A program made the translations under genes and the position numbers. A DNA stretch of 64,000 bases from Adiantum capillus-veneris. Its lineage: Eukaryota; Streptophyta; Polypodiopsida; Polypodiales; Pteridaceae. Below, piece after piece: positions 29,834 to 41,174 of the stretch. The notes below the pieces were generated by a model. That model saw nothing but the letters and a program-made list of their open reading frames with translations, was not told the origin of the DNA and did no database searches. The DNA is taken from NCBI GenBank assembly GCA_014529385.2, contig CM043960.1, forward strand, positions 31,421,396 to 31,485,395, in the 5' to 3' direction. How positions within the stretch are numbered: the first letter of the stretch is position 1; each line of letters starts with the position of its first letter.

Positions 29834-30886
29834 TCAAGGCCAGAAACCCAATTCCATAAGTTCTGGAAATTTAGGCCTCTTCCAATTGTATTGGTCTTTG
29901 GATGCCACCATTTTTTCAAGTAGGTTGGTATATTTTGGCTCCTCTTGACTTGGTTGTTGTATGTTGATACTTCGTTGTGAAACAAGTTCTTCAGCTGTTG
30001 TAGAGACTAATGGAGATTTTGCTTTATCTCCCAAGAGAAACGATTGTTGATGTGTGTGGGTTCTTTGTGTTTGAGTTTCCACGAGCAATTTCGGAACCCA
30101 TATTGTTTTTGGTCCTTGTGTGACCGTATTTAGCATTTTATCTTCTTCTATAATTTGATGGACACTAGGCTTCGGTATCCAAACTTGATGATTTTCGTTG
30201 TAAAAACATTGCTTTTGTAATTGATGACAAGGTATCCATCTGTAGATTGAAGCAGCCTTGGTTGCAATTGGCTTATGTTGGATGTTGGCTGTCTTTGCTT
30301 GCTTTGGGGTAGAAGCTTGTGCTGCCTGATTTCTCCTAGTTGTTCCAGATTGAGCTACAACTTTTGATAACCATATTTGAGTGTTACCTTCATAAAATCC
30401 TTGCGCTTTGAGTAGCTTAACTGGAATCATCCACTACCTCACATGTCTTTCTTGGGTACTTTGACTAGCATCTGACTTTCGTACCTAAACTTGTCGCATT
30501 TCTTGCTTGGAAGGTCTTTTCTTCTGTCCTTTTTTGTTGTTCTTTCTCTTGCTTGAGTTGTTTTTATTCCGTTGATAGCTTGGCTCGCTCGTTGTAGAAC
30601 TTCTTTGTTGAGGTGAGTAGATCCAGGATGTTACTTTAGGCTTTTTGGCCCAAACGTTAGTGTTTCCTTTGAAGTAGCCCTGAGCAATGATTGACTCATT
30701 TGATGATACCCACCCTATCACCTTTTGTTGATGTTGAACTTGTGCTTCATGTATCCAACCTGGGTCTTTGACTTGGATGTGCACTTTGGATACCAACACT
30801 TGGTTGACATTCTTCAGCTTCTTCTGGATGCTTTTTTGTGATGGAAACTTTGGTTGATAGACTTTTTGCTTTGGTTTCCATTGCAT
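29834..30886 (-). pseudogene. Element B IWLPK-repeat domain
   Basis: Two segments in one minus-strand frame, 30886-30485 and 30430-29834. They read QVKDPGWIHEAQ...KVIGWVSSNESIIAQGYFKGNTNVWAKK, then a Lys/Asn-rich basic stretch, KLLKAQGFYEGNTQIWL, then IYRWIPCHQLQKQCFYNENHQVWIPK and TIWVPKLL. This parallels the element A C-terminal segment (VKDPIWV..., GWIASHYSLAEQGYY, IWLPK). The domain is an array of three or four modules with a WxP/WIS lead, an AQGYYxGN turn and an IWLPK end. Unrecognised family. Confidence 0.7.
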
Positions 30887-30967
30887 TGTTAATGATGTGG
30901 CTCTTGATGTAGAGGCTTCGCGGGAAATTTGATGGAAGCTCGTTGAAGATAAAGTCGTCTGGCGAGG

Positions 30968-31513
30968 TTAATATACTTCAATGTTTACCTTTGCTTTACC
31001 TTTTTCCACGATGGTTGGTTGCTCCTTCTTTACATTGACTTGAGGTGCTTTTGGGATTTTTGATGGTGTTGTTGCTGAATATTTTCCTTGTGGTTGAAAG
31101 AAGATGTTCCTCCCGCTTTCTGTCAGGATCAGACTCTCTTTGATATGATGGGAGTCGATTATGTGGAAAGTATCTTTATACTCCCCGGTACTCAATTTGA
31201 GTACGGCTTCTGCCACTTCGAAGCTAGGAATTGGAATTTTTGAACTTGTGTACACGATCTCCGCTAGCTCTGTGATTGGTGGCTTTCCCATCATGATCCA
31301 AGTTCCATATGTCATTAGATTCTTTATTGCTTCTGGATATATCACAGCTGAAGATGTTATTTTGAGTCCCGTTTCTCCGCATATGCCAAATTTGATCGTC
31401 GTAGGAGAAAATCGATCTTCTTTCTTGTCCCTGTTCTTCTCTTGATCTTGCATTTTTTGAACATTTGACGATGAACTTGGAAACTTTTTTCCTTCATCTG
31501 CTTTCATTTGCAC
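30968..31513 (-). pseudogene. Element B degenerate protease-like domain
   Basis: Same frame as the flanking segments. Reads LKITSSAVIYPEAIKNLMTYGTWIMMGKP, then PSFEVAEAVLKL..GEYKDTFHIIDSHHIKESLIL. It aligns with the element A block AEIDCTATTNVMSYGLWLLLGKP and has the spacing of a retropepsin without a D-T/S-G triad. A separate canonical protease lies just upstream, so this is a second, probably inactive, copy. It could serve as a structural or dimerisation domain. Confidence 0.55.
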
Positions 31514-31549
31514 TTTTTTTGGAGTGGACTTCTTTGAAACCGCTTTTGT

Positions 31550-32341
31550 CTATTCTTTAGGTATGCCAATGATGACATATTCTCGTGGTTTTTCTACTTC
31601 CTTCATTTGCACCTTGGAACCATGCTCCATGATGTAGCAATCTGTCTCAACTTTTTTGCTTTCACACTCACAAACTTCATTAGCTTCCTTCAACACCTTT
31701 ATCATAAGAAAGGGAGTTATATCATACCCATCTTCATCGCAAAAATTAGTAAGGGTCACCTCATTCACGCAGACATCAAGAGTCGCCAGTATTTGATCCC
31801 ATCCAAAGGGTTCAAATAACTCCTGTGGGAATGGTTTTGGTACATATGCCTCATCTTCTACTGAACGCTCTAGGATGCAATCTTCCTTTCTAAGACTTAC
31901 ACTCTGAGGAGCTCCGTACATCCAAATATGAGCTTTGCTTTCCAAATCAATTGTGGAGTTTAAGTCTTCCTCCGGGGTACGCACTACATCTCTATGACTA
32001 TGATCTTTGACACTGATTTTCATAGAAATTTCCTTGTGTCTTAAGTAGATATAGTCATAGCCCCAGTCTTGTACCATTTTGAGCTGACGCATGAATGGGC
32101 TGCCCAATATGATATCAAAGTTGCTGCTCTTGTCAAAATACACTACGGCAAAGGTGTGCTCATACTCGATGCCACACGAGGATACAATGATTTGTTCTAA
32201 TATTCCAATTGGTTTTTCCATGTATCCATCCGCTAATTGCAGTTTCATTCGAGTTTTCCTAAGAGTAGGCTTTCCCCATTTTTTCCATACCTCTTTGGTT
32301 GCAATGGCAATTCCTGCCCCACTATCTAATATAGCAACCAT
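31550..32341 (-). pseudogene. Element B aspartic protease (retropepsin)
   Basis: 263 codons. MVAILDSGAGIAIATKEVW has the active-site triad D-S-G, and NFDIILGSPFM is the flap-to-C-terminal ILG signature of Ty3/gypsy proteases. The downstream tail (to CVNEVTLTNFCDEDG) has no known motif. In an autonomous element reverse transcriptase would follow; here the frame leads to the degenerate protease-like domain instead. Confidence 0.8.
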
Positions 32342-32395
32342 CTTTACGCCTTTGTACTCAAGTGGTAAGGTGGTGTTTCCTTCATCTCCTTCACA

Positions 32396-33776
32396 CTAGT
32401 CACCCACTTTATTTACCGGTACTGGCTTTGTCTGTGGTTTCTTAGGCAAGGTGTCATCTATGTTTTTGTCCGCAAGTTGGTCATGTGAAGGGATTTTCAG
32501 CCCCATCTTTTCCAGGTGTTTGCCCATTTGGCCCCATAGATGCGGTCTAATTTTTAGTAGCTCTGAGAGGTAAAGTGTGCATTGTATAGGAGAAGACATC
32601 AATTCATGCAAGCTCTTGGTATCCATCATTTTTGGTGTGTCTTTCCACTGAGAAGGTACCATTTTAACCTCGGATTTGGTTTCGAGTTCTCCTATGAAAG
32701 ATGGCAAAGTCTTTAGAGAGCGTGGTTTACTCTCTTCAGATGTGACAGACCCGACATCCCCGTATAGAGATCGTATATCTCCTGGGAAAAGTTCATGATC
32801 CATGTTATCTCAGGGATAGGTGCTGACTGTAAAGTAGCACTACCATCTTTCTGGTTTCTGATCAATTCCCATAAGGATTGTGCCACGGTTCTTCTACCTC
32901 CAGAATTGGCATTACTGCTTGTGAGCCCACCCCATTTGTGGTCTTGGCTACTTCCCTTGTATCTAAAGGTGCCTCAAATTTCAGCTCTTCCTAGTCTTTG
33001 TTTACAATATCATGAATTTCCAATTTCTGGATTTTTTCATGGATTAGCACCTCCGTTTTGGGAGCATCAAGAACTGGTTCCATAAGAGCTTGGGCCTTCT
33101 AGATGAGCTCCTTGCACATTTGCAACCTCTCTTTTTCATACCCTGGATGAGGGTACATTAGCCATCTATCCTCTTGGGTTTGGTTGGGTTTTAACCTATC
33201 TTCATAGGCCTTCAAAATTGCATCTAAAGGTTCAAATACTTTTTCCACTAAGACTGAACCTCGCGAGTTAGTCTTTGACTCTTTAGGTCCTTTTGCATTT
33301 TTGTTCCTTTGTTGCTCTTGTCTAAGTTGCTCTCTTGTTTGATTCAATTTAGTTTCCAAAGAAGATTTCTCCTACAGCCTCTTTGCTTTCATTTTATCCC
33401 GTTTGGCTTTCCATGACTTTTGTCTTCTTCTCACTAATATGTTCTCAATTTTTGTTTGAACATGCAATGTGGCTTTTTCAGCTGGTTTGTTTTTGGCAGC
33501 TTCTTGAGCTTGAGCTTGAGTCATCACGTTTAAAGGAATGGAGGGTTCTACCTCGGATCCGCTTGAAGAAGGCATCACGCCTACAACATTTATTGTTGCT
33601 TTTCCTTTGTAGTCTTGATTTTTAGCACAGTGTTGGCGTAGATGGTCTATACCACAACGTTCACAGAGTACAAATAATTCAATTTGTGGACCCTTGTTTG
33701 GACAGCTTCGTGCCCAATGGTCACCTCCACATTCATATAATGGACCTTCTTGTTTCATAGTTGGTGATCCAGCCAA
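32396..33776 (-). pseudogene. Element B nucleocapsid and linker
   Basis: Segments 33776-33372 and 33359-33099 share a frame; 32803-32396 is in the next frame, so a frameshift lies between 33099 and 32803. The first holds two zinc knuckles: YECGGDHWARSC, which has lost its first Cys, and CERCGIDHLRQHC, which is complete. The rest is charged linker (Lys/Glu/Gln-rich, VEKVFEPLDAILKAYEDRLK). Element A has one comparable knuckle. Confidence 0.65.
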
Positions 33777-34115
33777 CGGTTGTTCTTGCCTGGTAAGAAT
33801 GTTCTTTGACCCATACTAAAGATGATTGGCTATGAGCATGAGCGTATTCGCATCCATGGAGTACTGGTTTCTCATGGGTTGTAGCATATGCATTGGTTGA
33901 GCGTAGTTGGCTATCACTCTCCCATCATTCAAAAGTGGTGGTTGGTTCCCTAGCACACATTGTGGCTTTGGTTGAGTGTTACACCATGGAGTGGATCCCT
34001 TCCACAAGTATTGCATATCCTCAATTGAGGTTGTCGTACAATCGGCTTCTGTATGTAACCTTGGTTTATTCTTCTAATCACTCCCTCTACCACTTGATCA
34101 ATGATCGGTTCCCAA

Positions 34116-34758
34116 TTAAGTATGAACATCTCTCTTTGCTATGGGTTCGCTCTTTGGAGATGAGGCAGTACTAGCCGTGTTGTCTGTATCTTCAGTCACC
34201 TCTTCGTAGGCCTTGCAATTGTCAACTAGATATAGAGCTTCTCTAGTGACTTGCCCAAACATTGTGCATCCTTTTAGATGTAGGTCCTTTTTGAGAGTCT
34301 CATTCCTCAAGCCCTCTATGAAGAGAACTGATAGCCTCTCATCTTGCGGTAGCTCTCTCACAGGACATCTCTCTATGTATTGTTTGAAGCGAAGCAAAGC
34401 TTCCTTCACTCTTTCATTCGCTTTTTGTTTGAAAGCATAGATTTGGGACATTGTGTTATGTTTGATTCCCCTTTTTGAGAACTCCTCTACAAATTCTTGT
34501 AAGAGTTGTGCTATGTTTGGAAAATCATCTCTGTTTAAAGGTTGGAACCACCTCTACAAATTCTTGTAAGAGTTGTGCTATGTTTGGAAAATCATCTTTG
34601 TTTAAAGGTTGGAACCACGTCAAAGATGTTCCTTCTAATGTCAACCCGAATCCCTCATACTGAGTATGAAAATCCGCAATCTGTTCAGCTCTCAAAACTT
34701 GTTTGAAGAGTGAGACATGAGCATATGGATCCCCTGACCCATTGTACTGTCTTGACAC
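34116..34758 (-). pseudogene. Element B gag (capsid-like) region
   Basis: 34758-34525 reads YNGSGDPYAHVSLFKQVLRAEQIADFHTQYEGFGLTLEGTSLTWF; 34451-34116 reads FKQKANERVKEALLRFKQYIERCPVRELPQDERLSVLFIEGLR. Both are typical retrotransposon gag wording (DPxxH, W-F block, then the L..RF..YI..CP...L region). The frame changes between them because of a 67-bp tandem duplication at 34485-34618. Confidence 0.8.
34485..34618. repeat. 67-bp tandem duplication in gag
   Basis: Two copies starting CTCTACAAATTCTTGTAAGA at 34485 and 34552, differing at one base. Length 67 is not a multiple of three and explains the gag frameshift; near-identity means it is recent. Confidence 0.9.
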
Positions 34759-34950
34759 ATTGAGCCACTTGATATGGTCTTAATCGTTGGGGTTTAGTCA
34801 CTAATCTAACCAATTCATTGTCACTTGGAAAGACATCTCTCATTTGCTCCTCTTGTCTTGGAGAAAATCCTCTCTGATATGCGATCTGGGATCGTTTTTG
34901 GCTGAAATTAAGTAGGAATAGGAGTACCCTTGTATGTGTATCTCTCTAAG

Positions 34951-35274
34951 TCAAGTGGATTGACAAGTTTTACTCTCTTCTATACTATCTACCATCAAAA
35001 CTTGCACTCCATTGGCATCTGTATACATGAATGCATAGAGGTTCTTATGGATGGTCAACTCTCTAGCATTGGGCTCTACACACTTGTAGAAGATATATGG
35101 ATCCCCGTTTGTAAATCTATACAAGCCCTCATAAGTGTAATCTGTAAGCACTCTCATGGATTCATTGGCTTTGATGAATCTCACGTTTGGTTTGTTGATC
35201 AGAGGATGCCCCTCCTCTATGTATTCTCCCAATCCCCCTGTTAAAGGCATTGCAGCGTTTCTTGCGTTTTTCAT
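34951..35274 (-). pseudogene. Element B N-terminal domain
   Basis: 107 codons from ATG (MKNARNAAMPLTGGLGEY), in the same frame as the gag segment to its left. The part GLYRFTNGDPYIFYKCVEP, LYAFMYTDANGVQVLMVD is weakly similar to the start of the element A frame. Probably the beginning of the element B polyprotein. Function unknown. Confidence 0.5.
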
Positions 35275-37981
35275 GTCTCCGAGTGGAGTAGAGAACCCTG
35301 GTGGTGAATGATTTATCCTGATTAAGGCTCACTCAAAAGTCTCAAGATAGTCATTGAAAATGCCACTTTGGCTTAGTGCAACCTATCCCCTTTTGCCCTT
35401 GATGAGGTCTCTCAGAAGTTAGGAATTTTTAACTTTTTGGTCTCTGGAAATTGGTCTTGGGGTAACCTAAAAGTTTGGATTTAGGAAACCTAGTAAAATT
35501 CAACTCTTCTTGGCTATACCTGACTCAATTTGGAGTTGTCTATCAAAAGTTAGAGCAATTTTAGTGAACTGCACTTGAAACAGCACTCAAAACAATCTCA
35601 GGACCAGAACATAGGAACTTTGGCTTGTATCTAGGTCTCTAGAAGGTATTTTTAGCTTAAACTTGAGATTTGGGATGTTCTTAAGTATGTCTATAAGATC
35701 ACCAAGCAGATACCCCCACTATGCTGAGAGGTACATGGATCGCGATCCATGTTCCCTGTCAAATTTTTTTCTCCAAATTTTTCCAAATTTTCACTGTGTG
35801 TAGACAAGGTCATAAGAAGGCTATATACAACAAATTCTGAGGTTGAGGTATATGGATAACGATCCATGTTCAACCACATCTGGACTTGATTTCTTGACAG
35901 CTTATTACACTCTATGTCCACAAGTTAAATCTCAAATATTTTTGGATTTGGACTTGTTTTGAGAGGCCAAATGGTCAATACAAGGTTTGCATTGTGGTTT
36001 TCAGTCTGTCACCTATTTTGTTCCCTTCTGACCCAAATTTGCTAAATTTTTCCAAAATTAGACTTGGGGATATGTTTTCTTGTGTAAGCACTACTGATCT
36101 GGAAAGTTTCAGGTCAAGCTGTCACTATGGGTACATGGATCGCGATCCATGTTTGGAGCCCAAATTGACTTTTTTTGGTACCATCAGATTCAACATGATT
36201 AGTAGGTCCTATGGTATCAATTTTTTTTGAAAATGGACCTCTGGATTGAAAATTAGGTCAGTTCTGACACTTGCACAGAGTACTTGGTAGTTCTGGACTT
36301 TTGGTTTGGTTTTTGGTATCCAAATTCACTTTTGAAAAGACCACTAGACTCCTGGTGATGTCCTCTAGCTATGGTACAAGTTGGGTATCAGTCTGTGACA
36401 AAGGAACATGGATCGCGATCCATGTACCTTTGTGTCAGAATGTATTGAAACTTGGCACACAGCTTCCCCTTGGTCCACTAATCCCTGCTATATGGTTTCT
36501 ATGTGATTTGGACTCGTTTAGGTCAAGCAAAAGTCAATTCACAGGTCTGTTTTAGGGTTTTCACCTTGAACAGTTTTTGGCTCTTTTCACCCACTTTTTG
36601 AACTTTTTTGACAAAATTTCTTTGGAGACTTTTGTTCACAATGGTCTTTGCTATAGGTTGGAAAATCTTTTTGAATTTGAATCAATTTTTCCCAACCAAA
36701 ACTGACTTCTACTGTCTGTTATGACAGTTCAGAGAATGTTTTGTTTTTGGCTCTTTGGACCACTTTTCACAATTTTTTTGCATTTGGTTCTTTTGGGAGA
36801 AGTGTTTGTCTATGTCTCAGCTACCTACTGCCCAAATCTTAGCCAAAAATTTTCCAATTTTTTTTCATGAGGTACATGGATCGCGATCCATGTTTGACCA
36901 CATTTTGACATGAAACTTGGTCAGCTTGTAGTCCATGTTATGGTGATACTCTTCCCCAAATCTTTTTGAATTTGGCCAACTTTTTTCTAATCAAAAGTGA
37001 GTTTTTGTGTCTGCCCTGTGGTTTTTGACTAGTTTTTGTATTTGGCTATTTTGACCAACTTTTTTCAATTTTTTGCTATGGCCCCTTTTGGCAAAGTTGT
37101 TCCACTAGTTATCAGGGATGTACTTGTCAAATATCAACCCAAAATGTCAAAAAGGTACATGGATCGCGATCCATGTTTGGCAGCATTTTTTCATGAAATT
37201 TGTTATGTTGGTTCTTTATGCCCTGTAGGATCCAAATCTCACCCCTTTTTGAATTTGGATCCCAAAATCTCAAGATTTGCTCAATTTTGTGTATGCAATG
37301 CCTGTTTTACTGCCCTAACAGCCAATTCTGAAGTGATTTTTGAGTTTTTCTTTCAAGCAAACTTGATCAGATCAATTTCCTACTGATGCTCACTGTAAAT
37401 GGTCACTTTTCACCAAAAATGGTTTTTTGGGGTACATGGATCGCTATCCATGTTCCTCTACAGATGCCAAACTTTCCAGATTGATTCTAGAGAGTATGTT
37501 GATGCCCTTGATCCAATTTTTTTCGAATTTGGATCACTTTTGAGTTCTCTACCATCAAACTTTCACAATTTCAGGGTTATGGTCATTTCGGCCAAAATAT
37601 GGTTGTCACTCTTTTTTTCCTTCAATCTTTTAGCCCAAATTTGATGGTTGTAGTTTCTACTTACCCTACTCCTAAGTATTGAAATGAAACATGAAACAAA
37701 AACAAACAAAACGGTACAAAATAAAGTCGAAGCGGAAAATGGAACAACACTCTAAAGACATAGAGAAAATCATAGAATGAAATGCTTTTGGCTATCTCAC
37801 TCACAACCCTCTTTACTTCTCAAGTATAGATCTAGCAAGTCCTCGACTTCTAGACTCTATCAAGCACTAAACCTAGTGTCTAGTTGCTTTACTGCTAAAG
37901 TGTAAATGAAATGGAAGGACAAATATTTAGAAAAAGAATGCTCTAAATACGCACTAAATCACTCACCATCTAAGGATCATA
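35275..37981 (-). other. Element B leader (2.7 kb, non-coding)
   Basis: No coding frame. Carries the hairpin array plus recurring phrases (AATTTGGA, CAAATTTTTT) between hairpins. Comparable in size and layout to the element A leader. Confidence 0.75.
35733..37453 (-). repeat. Seven-copy hairpin array in element B leader
   Basis: Core: stem ACATGGAT, 4-nt loop, stem ATCCATGT. Positions: 35733-35752 CGCG; 35850-35869 (plus-strand loop AACG, one stem change that still pairs as G.U); 36133-36152 CGCG; 36406-36425 CGCG; 36874-36893 CGCG; 37157-37176 CGCG; 37434-37453 (plus-strand loop CGCT). Five are perfect 20-nt palindromes. Distances from the LTR end on the element strand are 547, 824, 1107, 1575, 1848, 2131 and 2248 nt. 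The stem sequence is unrelated to that of element A. Confidence 0.92.
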
Positions 37982-37999
37982 TCCCCGGCAATGGCGCCA
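37982..37999 (-). promoter_or_regulatory. Primer-binding site, tRNA-Asp type
   Basis: TGGCGCCATTGCCGGGGA on the minus strand, one base after the LTR end. It differs from the complement of the tRNA-Asp 3' end at one position. Confidence 0.85.
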
Positions 38000-38000
38000 A

Positions 38001-38483
38001 TGTTAACGGGTTGCCGCGACGGACGTCTGCAATATAGCTTTCTGGCAATAACATAATGTCAATACTCAGGGAAAGTGACTCGGATCGGGCATGGAGACTC
38101 TATGAGATCGTCAATCTCACGAAGTGAACCTTAACAAGAAAACACAGCAACTCTACAAGCAAACCAACACTCAATGATCAAGGGAATCTGCCTATGTCCT
38201 TTCTCACAGCTCTAGGTCATCACGCCATTTCGACACTCGAACGGACTCGAAATGCAACGAAACTTTAGGAGGAGGTCTAGGACACCTAGGGAAACTATCC
38301 TAGCAAGTCTGGTCACAATCCAACAAGGTACCAAAATCACGATCCATCCTGAAAAAGGTCCTCAAAACTGCAACAGAACTATCCAGAATTGTCGTCCTAT
38401 TGTCTAAGAACACTCTCCTATGGTCAAAACAACTAAAAACAGTGATTTAAGCACTCAAATCTGTAATTATAGCTCACAAACGA
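38001..38483 (-). repeat. Element B 5' LTR, 3' half
   Basis: Ends (minus strand) GCAACCCGTTAACA. The last 60 bp resemble the element A LTR end (GACGTCCGTC.CGGC). Contains the hairpin-like ATGGATCGTGAT at 38336-38347. Interrupted on the right by element C. Confidence 0.9.
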
Positions 38484-39622
38484 TGTCAGGAGTTTTTTTG
38501 AGCAAGAGATTTTGCATATGTACATACACATGCATGGTGCATCAAATAAGGAATTGCCCATTTTCCAAAGCCAGGTGGTTACGTGGGGCCCACATGTGTA
38601 CAGGTAGGACAGCATGTACATAGTGCATCGATTTTCACTATCACCAGTACCAGTATGTTTTTTCTACAATAATGAGGAGTTTATAGCACGTAAAACTTCT
38701 CGAGAAAGCTATCCGCGGGCTGACGACATGAGGTAAGCAGGTGCGTCAAATGGCATCTATTGGCGTCAGGAGGGCGAACGGGGTCAATATTTGCACGCGG
38801 ATGAGGACGGACACAACGTGGGTGTTTTCTTGTGAGAGTTATGCAGAAAGGTCATCATTAGGACCACTTTTTGGGGCCACTTCACGTGGTGGCAAGATGC
38901 ATTATTGGAAAAAAGCTGAGTACTAGGTGTGCGAATGATGCAAAAAGGTGACAACTATGCACTGCGAGGTCAGTTTTTGGCCTGTTCGGGGTCCGTTTGA
39001 GGTCATCTAAAAGGCCAAGGGTGCCCAACTAATAAAGTTAAGTGTGAAAACTGAAAAAACAGAGAGAAGACCAGAAAAAACGTGGAGAAGAGAGGAGGAA
39101 CAGCCACAGGTGTGTTTTTGCTCATTTTGGAGCTTGTTTTGGCTGTAAACTGCTCATCCGAGGTTGGATTTGAGCACTTTGACATTGTAGACTGGGGTTT
39201 TGGGCCGTTCCGGACGCGATGGTGCTATCCATTTTGCCAAATTCCTCACTCTTTTCCTATTGTTTTTCTGTGTAAGTTTCTCATATGAGCGAAGTTTAAG
39301 CTCTAGTTTGTGATTGTAACTGGCTTATTTTACCCATATTGTGTGAGCTATTTGCCCCATTGGTGTTGGCCCAAGCTCAATTGTATCTAAACATCATAAA
39401 TTATCCTCTTTTGAGCTGAGTTTTTTGGGTGTGTGTGTGTGTGTCTGTGTGGAGTGGGCAAGTGGATAGTCTCTCTCCTCTCACTTCAGAGGTGTGTTCC
39501 CTGTCTCGGCCAGGTGTGTTGTGTAAGCCGAGTGGTGCCCCATAGTGTGTGTGTGTGTATCTTCTCAAGAGTGTGTGTCGGGTCGTTATAGAGGCGCTGT
39601 GTGTGTTTTCATCCCGCTCACA
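38484..39622 (+). repeat. Element C 5' LTR
   Basis: 1139 bp, closely similar to 44941-46058. It carries an 18-bp segment near 38910 absent from the 3' LTR. Contains short TG runs. The region after it (TTCTTTTGGTGTCCCC...) may hold the primer site, but I cannot assign a tRNA. Confidence 0.9.
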
Positions 39623-40656
39623 TTCTTTTGGTGTCCCCACGGAGGATCTTCTTCGAGTACCTTCTGCTTCGAGCTTCAAGCTTCGAGATTCGGGATTACA
39701 GGTTACAGGTTACAGGTTACAGGGACACGTATAGGTACAGGTAGTTGGAGTACAGTGATATACTAGCAGTGATGTCACTTGCAGTTGTTGTGGGTATGCA
39801 TCACTTGGCGCCTATTTGAGCACATTGTCTGCTGGATTGTACGTTACTTGTGGAAACTGCCATTGTACGCATTTGTGGAGCCATACTTGGTTGTATTTGG
39901 CAGTCCTTGCCATTTCTGAGACTTGGTCTGGAAGATAGTCATTTCTGAGACTTGACTATACGCGATTTGCATTAGCCTTCGTGTGAGGGTCGATAGCGTG
40001 AGGTTTTTATTGAGCTGGAGGATTCTCAAATGTAGAGATCCTTTCGGTGATACAGGTAGCTGGAGCACCCTTTTTGTGACCTCGCCATAGGCTATGTACT
40101 AGTGAGTCCTACTTGATGCTCGGGTTCTATTGTTGACAGTTTATGCATACATATACAGTCTATATTTTGGGTTCCTACTGCTCTATTTCTGGGGAAACTC
40201 TGCCAAAATTTTTCCAAGTTATGATGGCTGGTTTTTTGGTCTTTTGAGCCATTCATGCTGTTATGCTGCTGAAATTTTGGCAAAATTAGAGGTTAAGTCA
40301 GGTGTGCCTTCTTGGGAGCTTCATGGTTGGCTTTAATGGATGATCAAAATGGCCCTCAATTCACTCCATTTCATTTAACTGAAAGAATCCAGATAAATGT
40401 TCATGTGTCCAGGAAGATTTTTTTCCAGCAGCACATAGTCTTTATGTTCGGGCCAAGAAGATTACGAGAGATCTTGGAATGTCCTTTGTCTGTTGAAATT
40501 CCAATGATCAACTATGAAAACTCATTTGATGTGCATGTGTTTGTCCTTATCTAAAGTTGAGCTCCATTGAAGTTTCTGGGGATTGGGTAGTCAAAAGTTT
40601 TGGGTTCTTGCACGTGTGTTCAAGGGGGTTCTCAAAGCATTGAAACTTGGGTAGCC
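39623..40656 (+). other. Element C leader
   Basis: Non-coding. Includes a heptamer repeat GGTTACA, about four copies near 39696-39722. Short frames here have no motif. Confidence 0.6.
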
Positions 40657-41031
40657 ATGGCTTTCTCTTATCCGGAGTTTCATGGAAGAAGTGATGAAGA
40701 TGCGGAAGAATTTTTGGAAAAGATGGAGGTTGCCTGCATTAGCAACCAGATTCATGACCTTGCGCAGATGTTACACCTTCTCCAAATTTTTTTGAAGAGT
40801 GATGCACGAGTTTGGTCTAAAGCATTTGAAGAGGAGTTGCGTGTGGCTGATCCACCTGTAAGGTTGAGTTGGGACAATCTACGACATGGGTTGGAAGTGG
40901 AGTTTGTGAAGATAGAAGATCCTGACAAAGTGTGGCAAGAAGTACAGGCTTTGGTGCAAAAGGAAGGTGAGCCAGTAGATGCGTACATACGTAAGTTTCA
41001 TTGGCATGGGAGCGAATGTGCAAGGCCTTAG
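40657..41031 (+). pseudogene. Element C gag
   Basis: MAFSYPEFHGRSDEDAEEFLEKMEVACISNQ, then a W-S-K-A-F and L-S-W-D-N-L pattern, of retrotransposon gag type. A one-base deletion near 40992 (AAGTTTCATTGG) shifts the frame. In the other frame the protein continues SLAWERMCKALAPQVPPPDMMKKDRFLAGLWEN, then an in-frame TAA near 41139 and on into the pol frame. Confidence 0.8.
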
Positions 41032-41174
41032 CACCACAGGTACCCCCGCCTGACATGATGAAGAAGGACAGGTTCTTAGCTGGTCTTTGGGAGAATATAC
41101 GTTGGAGAGTGGAGCTAAAGAAGCCTAGGACATATTAAGATGCACTAGAGGTATCAAGGAACAAAGAGTGGAAG

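Noticed and set aside
34485-34663. Plus-strand 62-codon frame with an internal repeat
   Set aside because: Antisense to gag and created by the 67-bp duplication.
39623-39660. Assigned primer site for element C
   Set aside because: TGGTGTCCCCACGGAGG is a plausible site, but I could not match it to a tRNA 3' end with confidence.
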